64,000 nucleotides of DNA from Polytrichum commune (taxonomy: Eukaryota; Streptophyta; Polytrichopsida; Polytrichales; Polytrichaceae): NCBI GenBank assembly GCA_950295325.1, contig OX485805.1:46650758-46714757 (forward strand), in the 5' to 3' direction. The position numbers were made by a program, and so were the translations under genes. The first letter of the stretch is position 1; every line of letters begins with the position of its first letter. The notes beneath the pieces are model-generated. The model saw nothing but the letters and a program-made list of their open reading frames with translations, did not search any database and was not told the DNA's origin. This document shows, piece by piece, positions 10,593-22,683 of this stretch.

Positions 10593-11118
10593 TTATTTGT
10601 TTTTAATGTCTACCCATGCCAATTCCTCTTTTAACCCCATAAGTCGGCTACATGACGACCTGGACCCGTCTAAAGGGTTTTCCATCATATTAAAGTCTCC
10701 GGTCATGATCCATTTGCAATCTACTAGGAGAGCTTGGAAAATTTCATTCCACATGGCACATCTCTCGCTAGCCATATTGGATGCATAAATGTTGAGGATA
10801 CCTATAGGCCCCCCTTCTAGTTCTTTGAACCTAATCCATTGGACCCTATTACCAACCATAGATCCTTTGTTGTAGATTAAAGGTTGCAGTCTAGGGTGGA
10901 AAAACATATGGCAATTCCACCCTTCCCTGTCCCTACCCTCCTATCCTCAACATCATTGCGTGGGCTAGCTTCCATGGGCCAAAATTTCCACTCTTCCATA
11001 ACATTCTAATACTCCTTTCTACCTTATCCCCCCTAAGTTTATGCTCTTGTAAGCATAGGACATCCACTTTCGGGGAGAGATTGCTTATGTGGTCCCTATT
11101 AACCCCGACTTTTGTATC
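10593..11118 (-). pseudogene. LINE ORF2, apurinic-type endonuclease domain (broken)
   Basis: The minus strand encodes, in pieces, the EEP-fold endonuclease that nicks target DNA in LINE retrotransposition. Near 11050-11075 it reads DVLCLQEHKL, containing the catalytic glutamate block. At 10593-10907 a 104-codon frame carries GGPIGILNIYASN and then WIMTGDFNMMENPLDGS; the GDFN block is the conserved catalytic strand of this fold. The domain's extreme N-terminus (usual SWNVRG-like motif) is missing because the element is truncated just upstream. At least one frame change separates the two segments. Confidence 0.85.
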
Positions 11119-11130
11119 GTTATATATGCA

Positions 11131-11143
11131 TGTCCTTGGGTTT
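11131..11143. repeat. LINE target-site duplication, right copy
   Basis: TGTCCTTGGGTTT, identical to 6762-6774. It marks the 5' junction of the LINE at 11130. Confidence 0.85.
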
Positions 11144-11954
11144 GAGTGCTAAAGTGAGGAGGAATTCATCTCAAAATGAGTGGTTATGGCATACTCTAGA
11201 CATTGTGTTCAGACCAACTTTCAGCTTCAAAATTCATAGTTTTCTCAATCTAAGGAATAAAATTACCAAAAACATAGCAATCCTCTTGATTGCTATCTTC
11301 CTACACAGGAGACATTCGCATCACTTGAAACTTCTATAGACCCAATGCAAAATCACTTAAGTGATCAATTATGGGTGGCTCTACCTTAGTGTGAGATGAT
11401 TAGCAAATCCAAAGCATGCTTGTACCCAGTAACATAGTATTTATGAAAATGTCATATTCACATGTGACAGTTTTTTTTCAAGGCTAACACAATTTGTAGT
11501 CTTGATGAATGCGCTTCAAATTCAGAAGAAAAAAAAATTGTTGGCAAAAACTTATGTAGTTGGCAAAAGTTAACTATGTGAACTATGTAATCATGAATAT
11601 GTTCACAACATGTAGTGAAATTGGTTGAGCGTTCAAGTTAAAGTAGTTGTCTATATAGTGAGCTTGGTTCATGATTCGAATGAAATTGGTAGAACCTATT
11701 GCAAATTGGTTTGTAAACTCATGAAGTCGAGTTTGCACTTTTGTGAACTCATCTTACCAAAGGAGTGTATGAATATCATTTTTTAATTTTTTTTCTATCA
11801 AAGTGAAGATTCTCATGCTTATCAAGTGGTCATATAGGCCCCCCAATCACTTAGAATGGTTAGCATATTTGGAGCACATAGTCCAATCTCTTGTTTTTTA
11901 AATGACACCTAACCACATAAGTTTCTTCTCAAATATAGGTGCTCCTATATTTTA
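11144..11954. other. Intergenic, no gene recognised
   Basis: AT-rich sequence with no frame longer than 75 codons and no repeat that I could match elsewhere in the window. Confidence 0.5.
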
Positions 11955-12261
11955 CACTATAACCTCCCTCATATCACACATGTGATATTAAAGAAGTATG
12001 CATTGTTAACATAATAGCATGATAATAAAGAATTAGTATAACATGTGACATTATGAACTAACACAAAGTCAACATTGCAATAATGACAATGCAATGAGTG
12101 TGAGCATATGGTTTCAATTCTTTGACAAATTGTTATAATGTCAAAACCTATGATATATGAAAAGGAAATGTGACAACAAAGAGGGAAATTCAAACTGAGT
12201 ACATCTGTTCCCTAAGGTTTGGGGACATAAGAGAGGGAGTGGCATTACGGAGGTGAGGCTG
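11955..12261. mobile_element. Family C MITE (copy C3)
   Basis: Flanked by TA at 11953-11954 and 12262-12263. The left end CACTATAACCTCCCTCATAT is the inverse of the right end, which runs through TTACGGAGGTGAGGCTG. The interior shares CTATGATATATGAAAAGG and GTTTGGGGACATAAGAGAGG with C1 and C4. It is 307 bp and not nested in any element I recognise. Confidence 0.72.
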
Positions 12262-12984
12262 TATTCCTATGTTGGTATTTAGGCATGTCTACTATACTAG
12301 TGATGAAGCGACCACACCCAATAGATTTTAGCACCATCAACCCACTTTCAATGAAGCAAGGAAATCTGGATGATAAAGTCCTCATGAAGAAAAAACACAC
12401 TTGTTGGAGAAAGTTGCTATCAAAGAACATGTGCAGTGTCCGGTCTACCCTCCATATTAATTAGGACACTCGATTATACGACACCTCAAACTATTCAACA
12501 CATTGCTCGTCAACCGAACTTTGTGGTGTTCACACTACAAAGTTCTCCATACTACGCCTATGGCGCTCCTAATACAACATCGTTTTTTTAGGTCTACTTT
12601 GTCATATATGAGAGGTACTCAATGTGCATACGTGGTGGGACTCGTATACATTTTAAGGTTCATATGTGATTAGCACTTTGGAACATGTAGGGGAACTTTA
12701 AGGAACATTATAAGCATTGGGGAACGTTAGGGACTGATGGGAGTTGGGGAGGGAGAATCTTGTGAGCATGTTTTGTTTTTCCAATACAAAATGTTTAGTT
12801 ATACTTATGTATCTTCGTCATGTATACAAAAAGGCATTCTACATTAAAATAGGCCATTTTCTTGAAAAGCCCTCGATACTATGGTATAGTAAAACATGCC
12901 GAAATGTCATATTACCGAGAATACAACTTTGGGATGATACAATGCTCCTTCTTGCGCAACCAAACGTGTGTGAATCTATGTCCG
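12262..12984. other. Intergenic, no gene recognised
   Basis: Only short frames, the longest 84 codons, with no recognisable motif. Confidence 0.45.
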
Positions 12985-13205
12985 GGAAGAACCGGTGATT
13001 AGTTGCAGATGAACCGGTTTGAGATATAACCGATTGAAGTTCAAGACTTCAAGAGAATTACTGATCATTTTAGAGGGATCTATAGAAGAATATACCTCAA
13101 ATGAATGAAGCAAAACCGGAAGATGTCAACATGTAAACCGGTTGGATCACTAGGATCTTGCCCGACTACGACCAAAAACTTCCCGGGCACTAATATGAAC
13201 AAGAA
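12985..13205 (+). repeat. Repeat G, copy 1 (decayed coding-like block)
   Basis: Shares TTAGTTGCAGATGAACCGGT, ATCATTTTAGAGG, CTCAAAT(G/T)AATGAAGCAAAA and CTTCCCGGGCAC with the copies at 44078 (plus), 40055 (minus) and 44680 (minus). Here the frame is broken by stops; at 44078 it is open. Source element unknown. Confidence 0.6.
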
Positions 13206-14149
13206 AACGGTAGAACCGTGAGGCTCTGTTCTTTATTATGAAAGACTACAATTGTAGTTGTCCACTTTGCTCATGCCAATTCATGGCTTTCTTGGATTTT
13301 GTGCACCTTCTTCTCAAATACGGGTCAAGGATTGAAGCTACTCATTTATCACCCGAATTTTTTGAAATAAATAATCAAGAACTACCAAAATAACTATAGT
13401 TAACTAGATTTCTTTCAATGCATTTTAGGGAGCACTTGTAAATATATATATATATAAACTATAGATAACATCCACATTAAATACAATGGACCAAAAATAA
13501 CAAGAACAAGAAACATCCAAGTGTGAACACAAAGTGGTTAGGAAATTTGCTCTTGAAACGAAGAAGTTGATGCATAGTCTTTGTCCTACAGACAGAGCCA
13601 ATAAAGAGGGAGAACAATATTTGGGCGGAAAAAGGCTTGCTCCGTTACCTAGAACAAGCAGCCGAGAACTCACTTTTCTTGCTTTCATTATTATAATGAT
13701 AATCATAGTTCTTGTAACCATTCACCCTAGGAACGGGTGAGATTCCCATGACCCTTGTTTTTCTTATTTGGCCCATAACTTTGATAGCGGCATCATTGTG
13801 GTCATGATTCAATTTTCAACTTTCTCGCCTCGTGCCTTTTGTCTCTACGTTGACACCGCATTGAATGGCACGAGCTACATTTTCAAGCAGATTTCCGGGG
13901 TGGCCTTTGTTATTGCTTCCATGACTACGATGATTCCTTGGCTTTTCCCAAGTCATTGACATGCACGAGCTTGTTAGTACCCTAAACATGTGATTTAAAT
14001 AGTGTAGCCCATGACCTAGTATTGACCAACGGTCCACGTTAATTGCCATGCCATCATCGGGTGGTACTTAAGGTAGTCGATCCATCCTCAACCACCACCC
14101 CATTTTCGCAGCTTCTATCATGTTGCCCACACGCTAGTACCAGTGATTA
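13206..14149. other. Intergenic, no gene recognised
   Basis: Holds a (TA)n run at about 13441-13456. A 77-codon minus-strand frame (13816-14049) with a stretch rich in N, G, H and R (RNHRSHGSNNKGHPGN) could be a transposon fragment, but I cannot assign it. Confidence 0.4.
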
Positions 14150-14395
14150 GTCCACACCAATGGAAGAGTGTCCATTTTGATAGGAGTTCTAGTCGTGTAT
14201 GCATTGGCGAAATTGCACTATGTTACATCCACTAAGATTACTAGTTGAGTAGGACAAAAATTCGTGCTGGTAGCAGTAAATTTCAAGAAGAGATGCATTT
14301 CTCCTATCGAGAGGGACTCCTCCCTTTACCCAAGAATTGGTCCTAGTGTGGGCATGGGTATTAGGCCAACCTATTTCCGTGTAGCATAATATCAA
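14150..14395. repeat. Repeat M, copy 1
   Basis: Shares GTAGCAGTAAATTT, GAGAGGGACTCCT and CCTAGTGTGGGCATG with 40425-40645 in the same orientation. Both copies lie downstream of a repeat G copy (12985 and 40055), so G and M may be parts of one larger element. The identity of that element is unknown. Confidence 0.45.
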
Positions 14396-14430
14396 TCCCT
14401 GACTAGTGTTGACATGCCATGGTTGAAAAC

Positions 14431-14460
14431 CAACTTAGCCAAATGTCGTTGGCTAAGTTG
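14431..14460. repeat. Perfect 12-bp hairpin
   Basis: CAACTTAGCCAA, a 6-base loop, then TTGGCTAAGTTG. The stem is perfect and isolated. No gene is adjacent, so a regulatory role is not supported. Confidence 0.7.
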
Positions 14461-17077
14461 ACAACTATATTTAGATTGCGAGCATATATTTACATGTCAC
14501 AGTTATCGATTGCAGGAATCTAGAGTTCTTTGTTTTGTAAAACAATCGGTGAATGAAAAGAAGCTAGCTTATATCATGAGTAGAGGTCAAATAATATACA
14601 AAGTATGAGTTAATTTGATATAGAGTTTGCATCAAACACCCCAAATTAGTCTAGGGTTGGAATGAGCATACCCTCGACCCATAGGGAATTTGTTCTTACT
14701 AGAGCACCTCACCCATAATGTAAGAGTTTACATGGACATCACAAGCCCCAAGCCCCTTTGAAGAAGTTCCACTAATTATCCTCCACTATTTGTGCTTTTT
14801 GTACTCTTCTATACTAAATTCAATGAGTCGGTAACATGTAAGTCGGTATATTGTGGCATAACGTAGGGAGGATTAGATTCTTTTGAATTAAAAATTATAA
14901 AGGAATTACAAATAATGAAGGGTCCATTCAAAATAAAGAATCCATTGTAAGTGAAGTAGATAGGTATAAAATATGGGCCAATATTTTTTAGTGAACTAAT
15001 ACATGGGTTGAAGTTTAGGTTGTCATTTTCTTTGGTACCCATATTGAATGTTCTTTGTGCTCATGCACATACTCCTACGGAGCAGGTGTTGTATTTGTTA
15101 GCACACAATCATTTGTTTATTTGGTGAATAAACTTGCAATTTTGGAAATCATATGGTGTATAATATTTTATTTGTTGGTTTAGTTGTGTATGGTATGTAA
15201 GTGTTTTGTAGTTATGTTTTGTATGGTGTATTATGAGAATGATATATACAAGTGTTTGTGTTCTATATGCTTCAACTTTAGTTGGTTGGGAGTATTTTGA
15301 ATCGGCAATATTCATGATAAAACAAATCATTACGTCTAATGTGTAAACACATGGGAGTCAACATTTTCTTGTTCTAGGATTGTTATGTGGTCAAATAGTG
15401 TTGTTGTGTTTTGTAATGTGATCCTAAGGCACAAGTTCCTTGCAGTGTCTCGTATGGAACCGTGTTTGCAATAGTACGTATGGACCATGCTTTTTGTATG
15501 TATGAAATGGTATGTGTAGACATGGATCATTTTTTATTACTTAGAAACAATATAAACTATAATGAATTTCATTGGCATGGGAAATACAAGTAATGCTAGG
15601 GTGCAAACAAATAGGTGGTTTTAGAGAATTAAGTCTTTATAAGGAGCCTTTACTTCATGCCTTGGAAGTAAATAGCCCTTAAACAAATACCCATATGTTG
15701 CATGTGGTGCACAACAATCTTATAGAGTGACCCACCCTTGGATTTGTTGCCATACAAGCATTGATTGGGGCCCAATCACAAGTCATTAATGACCATGGGA
15801 ACCAAATGGTACTTGGGATGGTACATTGGTAGCCTTAAAGTTTTTACCAAAAGTACTATGACGGCAGGCATACCTACAATGTTTGTTTGCAAAAGGAACC
15901 CTAGCATATCTCATGCACACAAAGCCCATAGTTGTGAATGTTGATGGGGTCACATTCCATCCATCACTAGCATGACCCATGTAAAAGGCCGACCTTCATC
16001 CATGCCTTGATTGCCGATGTACATACCTTGTTTTAATCTTCACCCAAACCCTTTATCCCACATGTTATATTACATTAGTTTTAAATTAATATCACATATT
16101 TTATCCATCATATAGTACCTCTTTAAAAATTCAAAAATTTATGTACAAGTACTAAAATACACCAAATATTTGGTCATATTGTTACAACTAAATTTCTTTA
16201 AGTCACCCGCACCCAGGTTGAAGGCAAATGCACAGTTTGAGAGAAAGACTAATGCATCATACATACTAAAGATAATCCTCAAGTCAATTTCAAATGAATT
16301 CAATGAAGTTTTGCTACTAATCAAACATTAAGTATCTCACTTGTTTCAACCCATTGAGTGTAAATGCCATGGGGAGTTCATTGTTGAAATTTTATGAAAC
16401 CACATGAGAAAAAAAATTAGACAAGTTTTGAAACTACAATAACTTGGATGAAATTACCCATTCAATTTTATATCTAAAATAGGGTAGGTAAAAAAATAGT
16501 TATTAATTACTTAATAGTTAATGTAGTATAGTATGCTATATTTAGTGGAGCGAAGAATTTATGTGAGAAATGAGGAATGTCTCTGGATTGGATGGAAAAG
16601 TTGCCTCAATTGACTAAATGTCATCAAATTTAGATGTTGGCAAGCTTGGGGTGGTCATTGAGAGTTTCAAGATAGTGTTGCAACATTGTACCACTAAACT
16701 TCATGTGCATGTACCATTAATGTATTTTTGTCATTTTGTTATGGACTAATCACAATTTTAATCACAATTTTAATATTCTAATAAGTGGTACAATTTACAA
16801 ACAAAATCAATTTTATAAAACAAATTCATGGTGTAAATTATATTTTCCTATAGGGTCTTCAAAAGTACCTCAAAGTACCATTTTATCTACTACTAGGATG
16901 TTGATAATTTAAGAAATCTAGATAGATAGCCCATATTTGATTAATCCCCAACCACACATGGCTTACAAAAGTATATAGCTTGTGATCCCCTTTGGGTAAT
17001 GCAAAGACGTGTGCATTATTAGGTTTTTTTTAAACTTGAGTTTAAAATTACAAAACCAAAAAAAACAAAAAAAAACA

Positions 17078-17080
<3 letters not shown>
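14461..17080. other. Intergenic, no gene recognised
   Basis: About 2.6 kb of AT-rich DNA with only short open frames. None has a recognisable motif, and I found no matching repeat in the window. Confidence 0.45.

Positions 17081-17110
<30 letters not shown>
17081..17110. repeat. (AC)15 microsatellite
   Basis: Thirty bases of AC repeat preceded by an A/C-rich tract (from about 17050). Confidence 0.95.
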
Positions 17111-17113
<3 letters not shown>

Positions 17114-17430
17114 TGCATAAATGCATGTAGAAAAGTCGAGCATTCATGCTTCATGAGTGAGTCTTCATGAGGGGTGTGCTTCACATATGCCCATATCCCC
17201 AACATTAAAATAAGTAAAAGATCAATCGACGTACACAAGGTGTTTACAATTTACATGCAGTTGTTATCTATGTCGCACAACAAGCAAGTTGCACACCAGT
17301 GTTGGTTTGGTAACGTATTTTTTATGATACCATTTGGATATATGTAATGGTAATTTCACAAATTTTGATATAAATAGGGCAAGGGTATTTGATAACATTT
17401 TTTGTTTTCAATACCATTCATGTCTATATA

Positions 17431-18300
17431 CAGTTTGACCTCGTTAATACAACACTCGTTTACATGACACCCTAGATATTATGACCCGTTTTTGCGAGAC
17501 CAAATTTTTTAATCCAAAACTCCTTCTTTTATACGACTACAACACTTGATAAGGCGACATTTAGAATCCCCGTTTTGTCATATTAAAGAGGTAGTTAATG
17601 CTAAAATTCATGTCATCTATGTTATGTACATCTAAAATACATCTATTTTCACTTGGGAACTACTTGGGAACTACTCTTATTATTGGGAACTTAATGAGAT
17701 TTAGGGTTACTAATGTAGAATGGACATGGTTAGGGTTAGAGTTAGGATTGAGTACTAAAGAGTTGGTGGATGCTGCTTTGGGAACCAATTATGGACAAGA
17801 CTTTGATCTTAATGTTGATCTACATTCAATAGATGTGGATGATGTTGCTCCACCTACAATAAAGCTTAGCAATGCCAAATGTCATGGATCATTGTTGTCT
17901 AGTTTGTTATTACAAAACTATTTATATATTGGTGTTAATAAAATTATTAGTATTCAAAAGTTAGTAGGGAATGTAGGTAGGCAACACCTACCTAAATTGG
18001 GTAGGTGACAACAAAGACGACAGTTGCTAACTTGGGTAGGCAACACCAAAGATCTTTGGACTCCTATTTCAAAAGTTCTTGAGAATATTTGTATTTGTTT
18101 GGAGTTATAAGTTATTGTTTCTTACCATCCATATTGCTTAAACTCATTGTATGTATTTTAAAGCTCATATTACTTATGCTCTCATAGTCCCTCAATAACA
18201 TGACAACTTTACGCCATTTGTCATATTAATGAGAAGATGAAGCCTCGATAATACGACTTTTTGTGTTTCCCAAAAGTGTCATACTAAAGAGGGAGAACAG
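17431..18300 (+). mobile_element. pogo/Tigger-like DNA transposon remnant
   Basis: An 870-bp segment flanked by TA (17429-17430 and 18301-18302). The ends are CAGTTTGACCTCGTTAATAC and, in reverse complement, CTGTTCTCCCTCTTTAGTAT. Sub-terminal sequence also repeats this 'ACGACAC' type of motif. CAGT-like ends plus TA target sites are characteristic of the pogo/Tigger group of Tc1/mariner elements. The interior has a 136-codon frame that resembles the C-terminal end of such transposases (next entry). The catalytic part is absent, so the element is deleted and non-autonomous. Confidence 0.7.
17598..18008 (+). pseudogene. C-terminal remnant of a pogo-like transposase
   Basis: An open frame of 136 codons inside the pogo-like element. 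Residues near 45-90 read LGLELGLSTKELVDAALG and then an acidic stretch, DFDLNVDLHSIDVDDVAPPT. After that come AKCHGSLLSSLLLQN and IGVNKIISIQKLVGNV. An acidic segment followed by a proline pair and a leucine-rich helix ending the protein is the usual layout of the C-terminus in CENP-B/Tigger-type transposases. No DDE motifs and no N-terminal helix-turn-helix are present. Assignment depends on the flanking TIRs as much as on the protein, and a spurious frame is possible. Confidence 0.45.
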
Positions 18301-18302
18301 TA

Positions 18303-18994
18303 CCATGCAAGAACCCTCACACCTAAAAAAGGAAGTAGTTGTTTCATCCTCCTAGCCCCTACATCCTTGGTCCTTTATCCTTGGATTTGGACGAACCAAC
18401 CCATACACTCGTTTCTTGTTGAATGCCTAAACCCTTGCCTCCAAGGAACCAGTGTATGAGTTAATTCGCCCAGCCCTATCCTTGACGCCACATGTCCCCT
18501 TGGATTTTATTACTTTTGAGATGATGTCAATTATTTTGGCATGTTCTTTTTGGGATGGTGGTGAGCAAATCCGAACAAGGGGCTCACCCTTGCATATATA
18601 TATATATAGCTTCTAAAGTCCATATTGCTCACAAAAAGTTCCAAGGGAAACTTACCACCTTGATGAAGTAACTTATGCAAAAATGTTACTTCACAACAAC
18701 TTATACATCTTTTAAGTGTTAGAAACCGTATTGGCTCATACTTCATGGTGTCTACATCAAGTCATTCAACATGGATGAAGGAGCTCTAATAAAAGAAGCT
18801 ACCTATGGGTGAAGTTGAGGGGCAATAAATGGTAACTAGGCCACACTAGGTACTACTACTAGAATCAAGGTCTTTAATACCATTTCAAAAGTTGAGTGGG
18901 TTAAAATAGAACGTCCATGCTACGGATTGTTCATTGTGATTACCCCTTTCTAAAGATTAAGTTTACATACACACCACAAATAAAAGCTTGCCAA
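18303..18994. other. Intergenic, no gene recognised
   Basis: Short frames only; a (TA)n run lies at 18595-18608. Confidence 0.45.
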
Positions 18995-19215
18995 GAGAGG
19001 ATTGTCAAGTGCGAAAGTGAATTTTATCCATCCTATAAGTTTAGGGTTGATTCGTCTCAACTAAGATGAACTAGTAGACTAATCTAAGGTCTTTGAAGCT
19101 CTTTGCGGCATCAAATCAACAAATAGAAAGTAACATCCAAACTATGCACCTACTATTTCAAGACTTTTCGTTTGGATGAATGAGAGGAGTGCTTGTATGC
19201 AATAAATTCACTCTC
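18995..19215. mobile_element. Family P MITE (copy P3), uninterrupted
   Basis: Left end GAGAGGATTGTCAAGTGCGA...TTATCCATCC and right end GGATGAATGAGAGGAGTGCT...ATTCACTCTC form a TIR of about 45 bp. At 221 bp this is the reference empty copy that reveals the insertions in P2: AACTAGTAGACTAATCTAAG, then GTCTTTGAAGCTC, is continuous here. Confidence 0.65.
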
Positions 19216-19589
19216 ACCATAAAGCCTTAGCGAAGTTTCATTCATAAACTAACCAAGAGTAAGAATACGTCTATACAACCTACATAAGCTTCATGCATAG
19301 GTAAAATCACCATGGATTTTATACAATTCATAATTGTATTGACACAGATAACAACTTGAGTATAAAAAAAAAAATCACTTTAACTTATCCACCGAATATC
19401 AATAGTTGAATAATATCACACTTTTGATACGCAAGAGTAGGTTCTTTGATTCCATTTTTGACATTTCTCATTGATATACATGCATTTGCCTATATACCAA
19501 TGATTCCAACACTAGAAACACACAACCTTCATTAATTGTTTCTTTAAAAACATCCACATGGAGCGACCATTAACATCGTTGACAAATGG

Positions 19590-20095
19590 TTAGGTGAGCT
19601 ACCACTCTACTAGAGTACAATGTTGCCTAAGATTAATGCAAATTCCAATCCATGATCACCATCTAGTAAGGAAGCTAGAGCAACGACACTGGAGAAGGTT
19701 CTTAATACATTATTCTACAAACATGGCATCAATAACACCGTTTATGGTATTTAATGTCACATGTGTAATAAAGTCACTTACCCTATTCTGAGGCATATGT
19801 TACGTTACCCTATAGACCAACAACTTGATCATTTGTGTAGCCTCGTGACACTTAATATTAGTGTGCTTATTATTATCTTGATATTAGTAGTTGAAATATT
19901 ATAAGGTCCATGCCTAGATTACAAAATGGGCAACAATTTGGTTACACTAAATCACTTGTATAAAGTGCACTTCTAGGATCAACGAATTCTTTGGTGAGCT
20001 ACCACTTTATAATGTCCATAATGGGAATCACTAATGCATGATCACCATCTAGTGTGTAACTATGGGAACGAGACCAAAGAAAGGTTCCGAAAATA
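19590..20095. repeat. Direct repeat pair flanking a family A fragment
   Basis: GGTGAGCTACCACT and CATGATCACCATCTAGT occur at about 19592-19670 and again at about 19994-20062, a period near 400 bp. Family A sequence lies between the two copies, so the duplication may have arisen with, or around, that insertion. Confidence 0.55.
19736..19985 (+). mobile_element. Family A fragment (copy A2), right end missing
   Basis: Begins with the intact terminus CACCGTTTATGGTATTTAAT and follows A1 through CACTTACCCTATTCTGAGGC and CCTCGTGACACTTAATATTA. It loses similarity near 19985, without a right terminus. Confidence 0.65.
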
Positions 20096-20769
20096 ATGAT
20101 TTTGACTATGTAAAGTGGAGTTCTATTTTGCAAGGTCCGGCATTTGATTGAGTTACAAAGCGCCCTTAGAAACTCATGGTCATACCCCTTGCTCCAAGTG
20201 TAATGTGGATAGGGGTGCATCTTTTTTTTATTATTTTAAATATATATTTCAAATTACTCGGCAAATTTAGAGGCTTTTTTTTTACTATAAATTCATTATA
20301 GTTAGTCCACACTAATAGGGTGAATATAGACATGCGCAACTTCACCATTTGTTCCATATTACCATATATTATTAGTGTATTCAAACTCAACAGCAATGCA
20401 TGAGCCCTAAGTCCTGCCATACGAACTGACAAATACATGAATACCAATTTCGCATCGGGGGACGATCCATGCGTAGTCTTGGATCAATATTTGGGTGGAG
20501 AAGAGCTCGAATAACTAATCTTGAAAGAGGAGAATGTTTTCGACAATGATTTGTCAAGGACCTCATGGATTGGTGTGTTTGAAGATTTTCAATCAAAAAA
20601 ACATAAAAAAAATGTTGGACCCCCCACCAATATTTCCCAAGGTTAAATTGCAGTCAATAAAACTAGAAATTGTATATTGCTCATTAAAATTGAATTGACC
20701 TCAAAATTTGCAACAATGACCTTGAATAAAAATTTAAGAGGGACTACTTGACCACAAATCTATAGGCGT

Positions 20770-21006
20770 GAGAGGGAATTGTCATATAAAAGCGTACCTC
20801 GCACCCATCCAACATAAAAAGTTGACCCCCTAGAGGTTTGTTGGCAATTCATCTCAAATGACTCAAGTAAACTAAGTCAAAGTCTTGAAAACTAATTTCG
20901 GTGTCAAATCAACTTTAAAAGAAATTACAGTTGGGTTGCATATTATTTGAAAGTTCTTACGTTGCATGAATGAGATGCACGCATGTATATGATAATTCTC
21001 TCTCTC
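20770..21006. mobile_element. Family P MITE (copy P4), uninterrupted
   Basis: Left end GAGAGGGAATTGTCATATAA...CCCATCCAAC. The reverse complement of the right end is GAGAGAGAATTATCATATAC...TGCAAC. The ~45-bp TIR is clear and the element is 237 bp. Confidence 0.72.
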
Positions 21007-21112
21007 CACCTATATCGGTCAAGTTTTACTAGACCCCCTTTACCTTAGTAATGTTTTGCTTGTACTCCATCTCAAAGCACATAGTGTGCGGCCGTACCCC
21101 TTAGTGTAACAC

Positions 21113-21163
21113 TTCACAAATAGTATAGGTGACACTAAACATCACCAATAGTTTAGTGCGGGA
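21113..21163. mobile_element. Family A right-end fragment
   Basis: CACAAATAGTATAGGTGACA...CATCACCAATAGTTTAGTG resembles the right end of A elements (CGCAAATAGTGTACGTGACA...). Too short to place further. Confidence 0.45.
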
Positions 21164-21329
21164 GTGTTGTACCACAAACGTAATCTTGGCAAGCTTGCCA
21201 TGGAATAAGGTCTATTAATATTTCCGCACACCATAATGTTCCATGCGAGGTCACTACATCTAAAATTAGTGATAAAACGTACACAAAGACAAGTCAAAAC
21301 ATGCGATTTGGAAGCGGTAACTTCATATG

Positions 21330-22355
21330 AGGTTGATTAGTTTCTAAGCTTAGGCTCTTCATCGTCAACTTCTTCAAGGGGGACGAGGGAATCTTTTTGT
21401 TGTTGGTGGCACTTACGTTTTCTTTGAATTTACATCCACTCGCATGCGCCACCTCATGCATGTGTAACGTGAAAGTCGTACACAACCTTAACACATAGCA
21501 TAAAGTCCAAGAGAGACATTACAAAACTACATTGGAAAACTTGTTCTTGTTACACAAAGTTTAATGGGAAAAGAGGAAAGGCGTGAATTGTTACGGGTCG
21601 GAATGCGTTGCTTGGACGACACGAATTACGTAGGTTGAATCACTTTGCGCCAATGTCAAAATGTTATTCAGCCATGTGGGTCGGTTCCATGACCGTAGAT
21701 ATATGTCAATTTTTCTTCTACGGGCCCTCAACTAAAGTACGAATATTCATTCGTTATTCATACATTTAGGTTGACATTCAGAAATTTGGGTGGACTTATA
21801 CTCCCAACACTATTCACAAGAAACATTGTTCATCCCAATATTATTCACTGCAAATTCTACTCATGGCAAGACAATCATTGAGAATACCAACAATGTTCAC
21901 AATATTTCTACTATTCATACTTGCACTATTCATTTTTCGTACCAGCGTCATTTTTTCCTTGAGTTCTAAGTATCTTCCCATGACGGTAAGGTAGTGGAGG
22001 CCCATGTTACATTCTAAATATAGAATTGAACATACCCATGCAATTGAATAATGTTATATTCAAATGTTGTGTAGTTGGTAGAGCTTCGTGTGGTCTACGT
22101 AACTCCATTGATTTGGAAGGTGAACGTACAATTTGGAAGTCCTCTTTGACAACTCCTCAAAGGGAGGATTGAATCTCTTTGTAGATGGCAACTACATTTT
22201 CTTTTGGGTTTTACATCCACTCACATGCCCCACTTTATGCATGTATGACGTAAAGTCCTAGCTTACCACCAGTCTCACACAACCTTAACACATTGGTACA
22301 TTTGAGGATTAAAGTCCAAGAGAGTACTTACACAACTACATTGTTACTATTTTTT
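21330..22355. repeat. Diverged direct duplication (~230-bp units, ~790 bp apart)
   Basis: Units at about 21330-21560 and 22128-22355 share TTACATCCACTCACATGC, CACACAACCTTAACACAT and AAAGTCCAAGAGAG in the same order. The space between is AT-rich and unrecognised. No coding sense is apparent. Confidence 0.6.
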
Positions 22356-22364
22356 GTTACACTA

Positions 22365-22588
22365 CACCGTGTACGGTATGTAGTGTCGCTTATTATTTTT
22401 AGTTATGCATTGTTATAACATTTTATCGTTCATGTAAGTTTGTACTGTAACATTTTAAAGATATTAATGTTCTATAGTGTCCATATAACCAATTTGACCT
22501 TTGATGGGTAAAAAATACATAACTATAGTACATATATATATAGCACATAAGTTCAGAGAGTAAGTGACACTAAATACCATAAATGGTG
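22365..22588. mobile_element. Family B MITE (copy B2)
   Basis: Left end CACCGTGTACGGTATGTAGT after a TA; right end CACTAAATACCATAAATGGTG without a clear following TA. 224 bp, head-to-tail with B3 about 95 bp away. Confidence 0.72.
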
Positions 22589-22683
22589 GGAAGAAGGAAG
22601 ACATAAAAAAAATAGCATCAGAAGAACATCAATGAAACTTAAACATGTTATTGTATGATATTTGAATATTTAATAGTTTACTA

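Larger units (their letters stand above)
6775..11130 (-). mobile_element. 5'-truncated, decayed LINE retrotransposon (4.36 kb)
   Basis: This non-LTR element on the minus strand carries, in order from 11130 to 6775, an endonuclease domain, a reverse transcriptase, a C-terminal zinc-knuckle region, a short 3' UTR and a poly-A tail (T run 6772-6794 on the plus strand). A 13-bp duplication flanks it. The 5' end begins inside the endonuclease domain, and no ORF1 (nucleic-acid-binding protein) is present. Frames change repeatedly and stops interrupt every domain, so it cannot move on its own. Domain order fits the plant L1-type clade. Its 3' end recurs in three short tails at 4607, 55409 and 57004, so one family supplied all of them. 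Confidence 0.92.

Noticed and set aside
17041-17110. Telomere-like or satellite array
   Set aside because: It is only an A-rich tract followed by (AC)15. No TTTAGGG-type repeat occurs anywhere in the window in array form.
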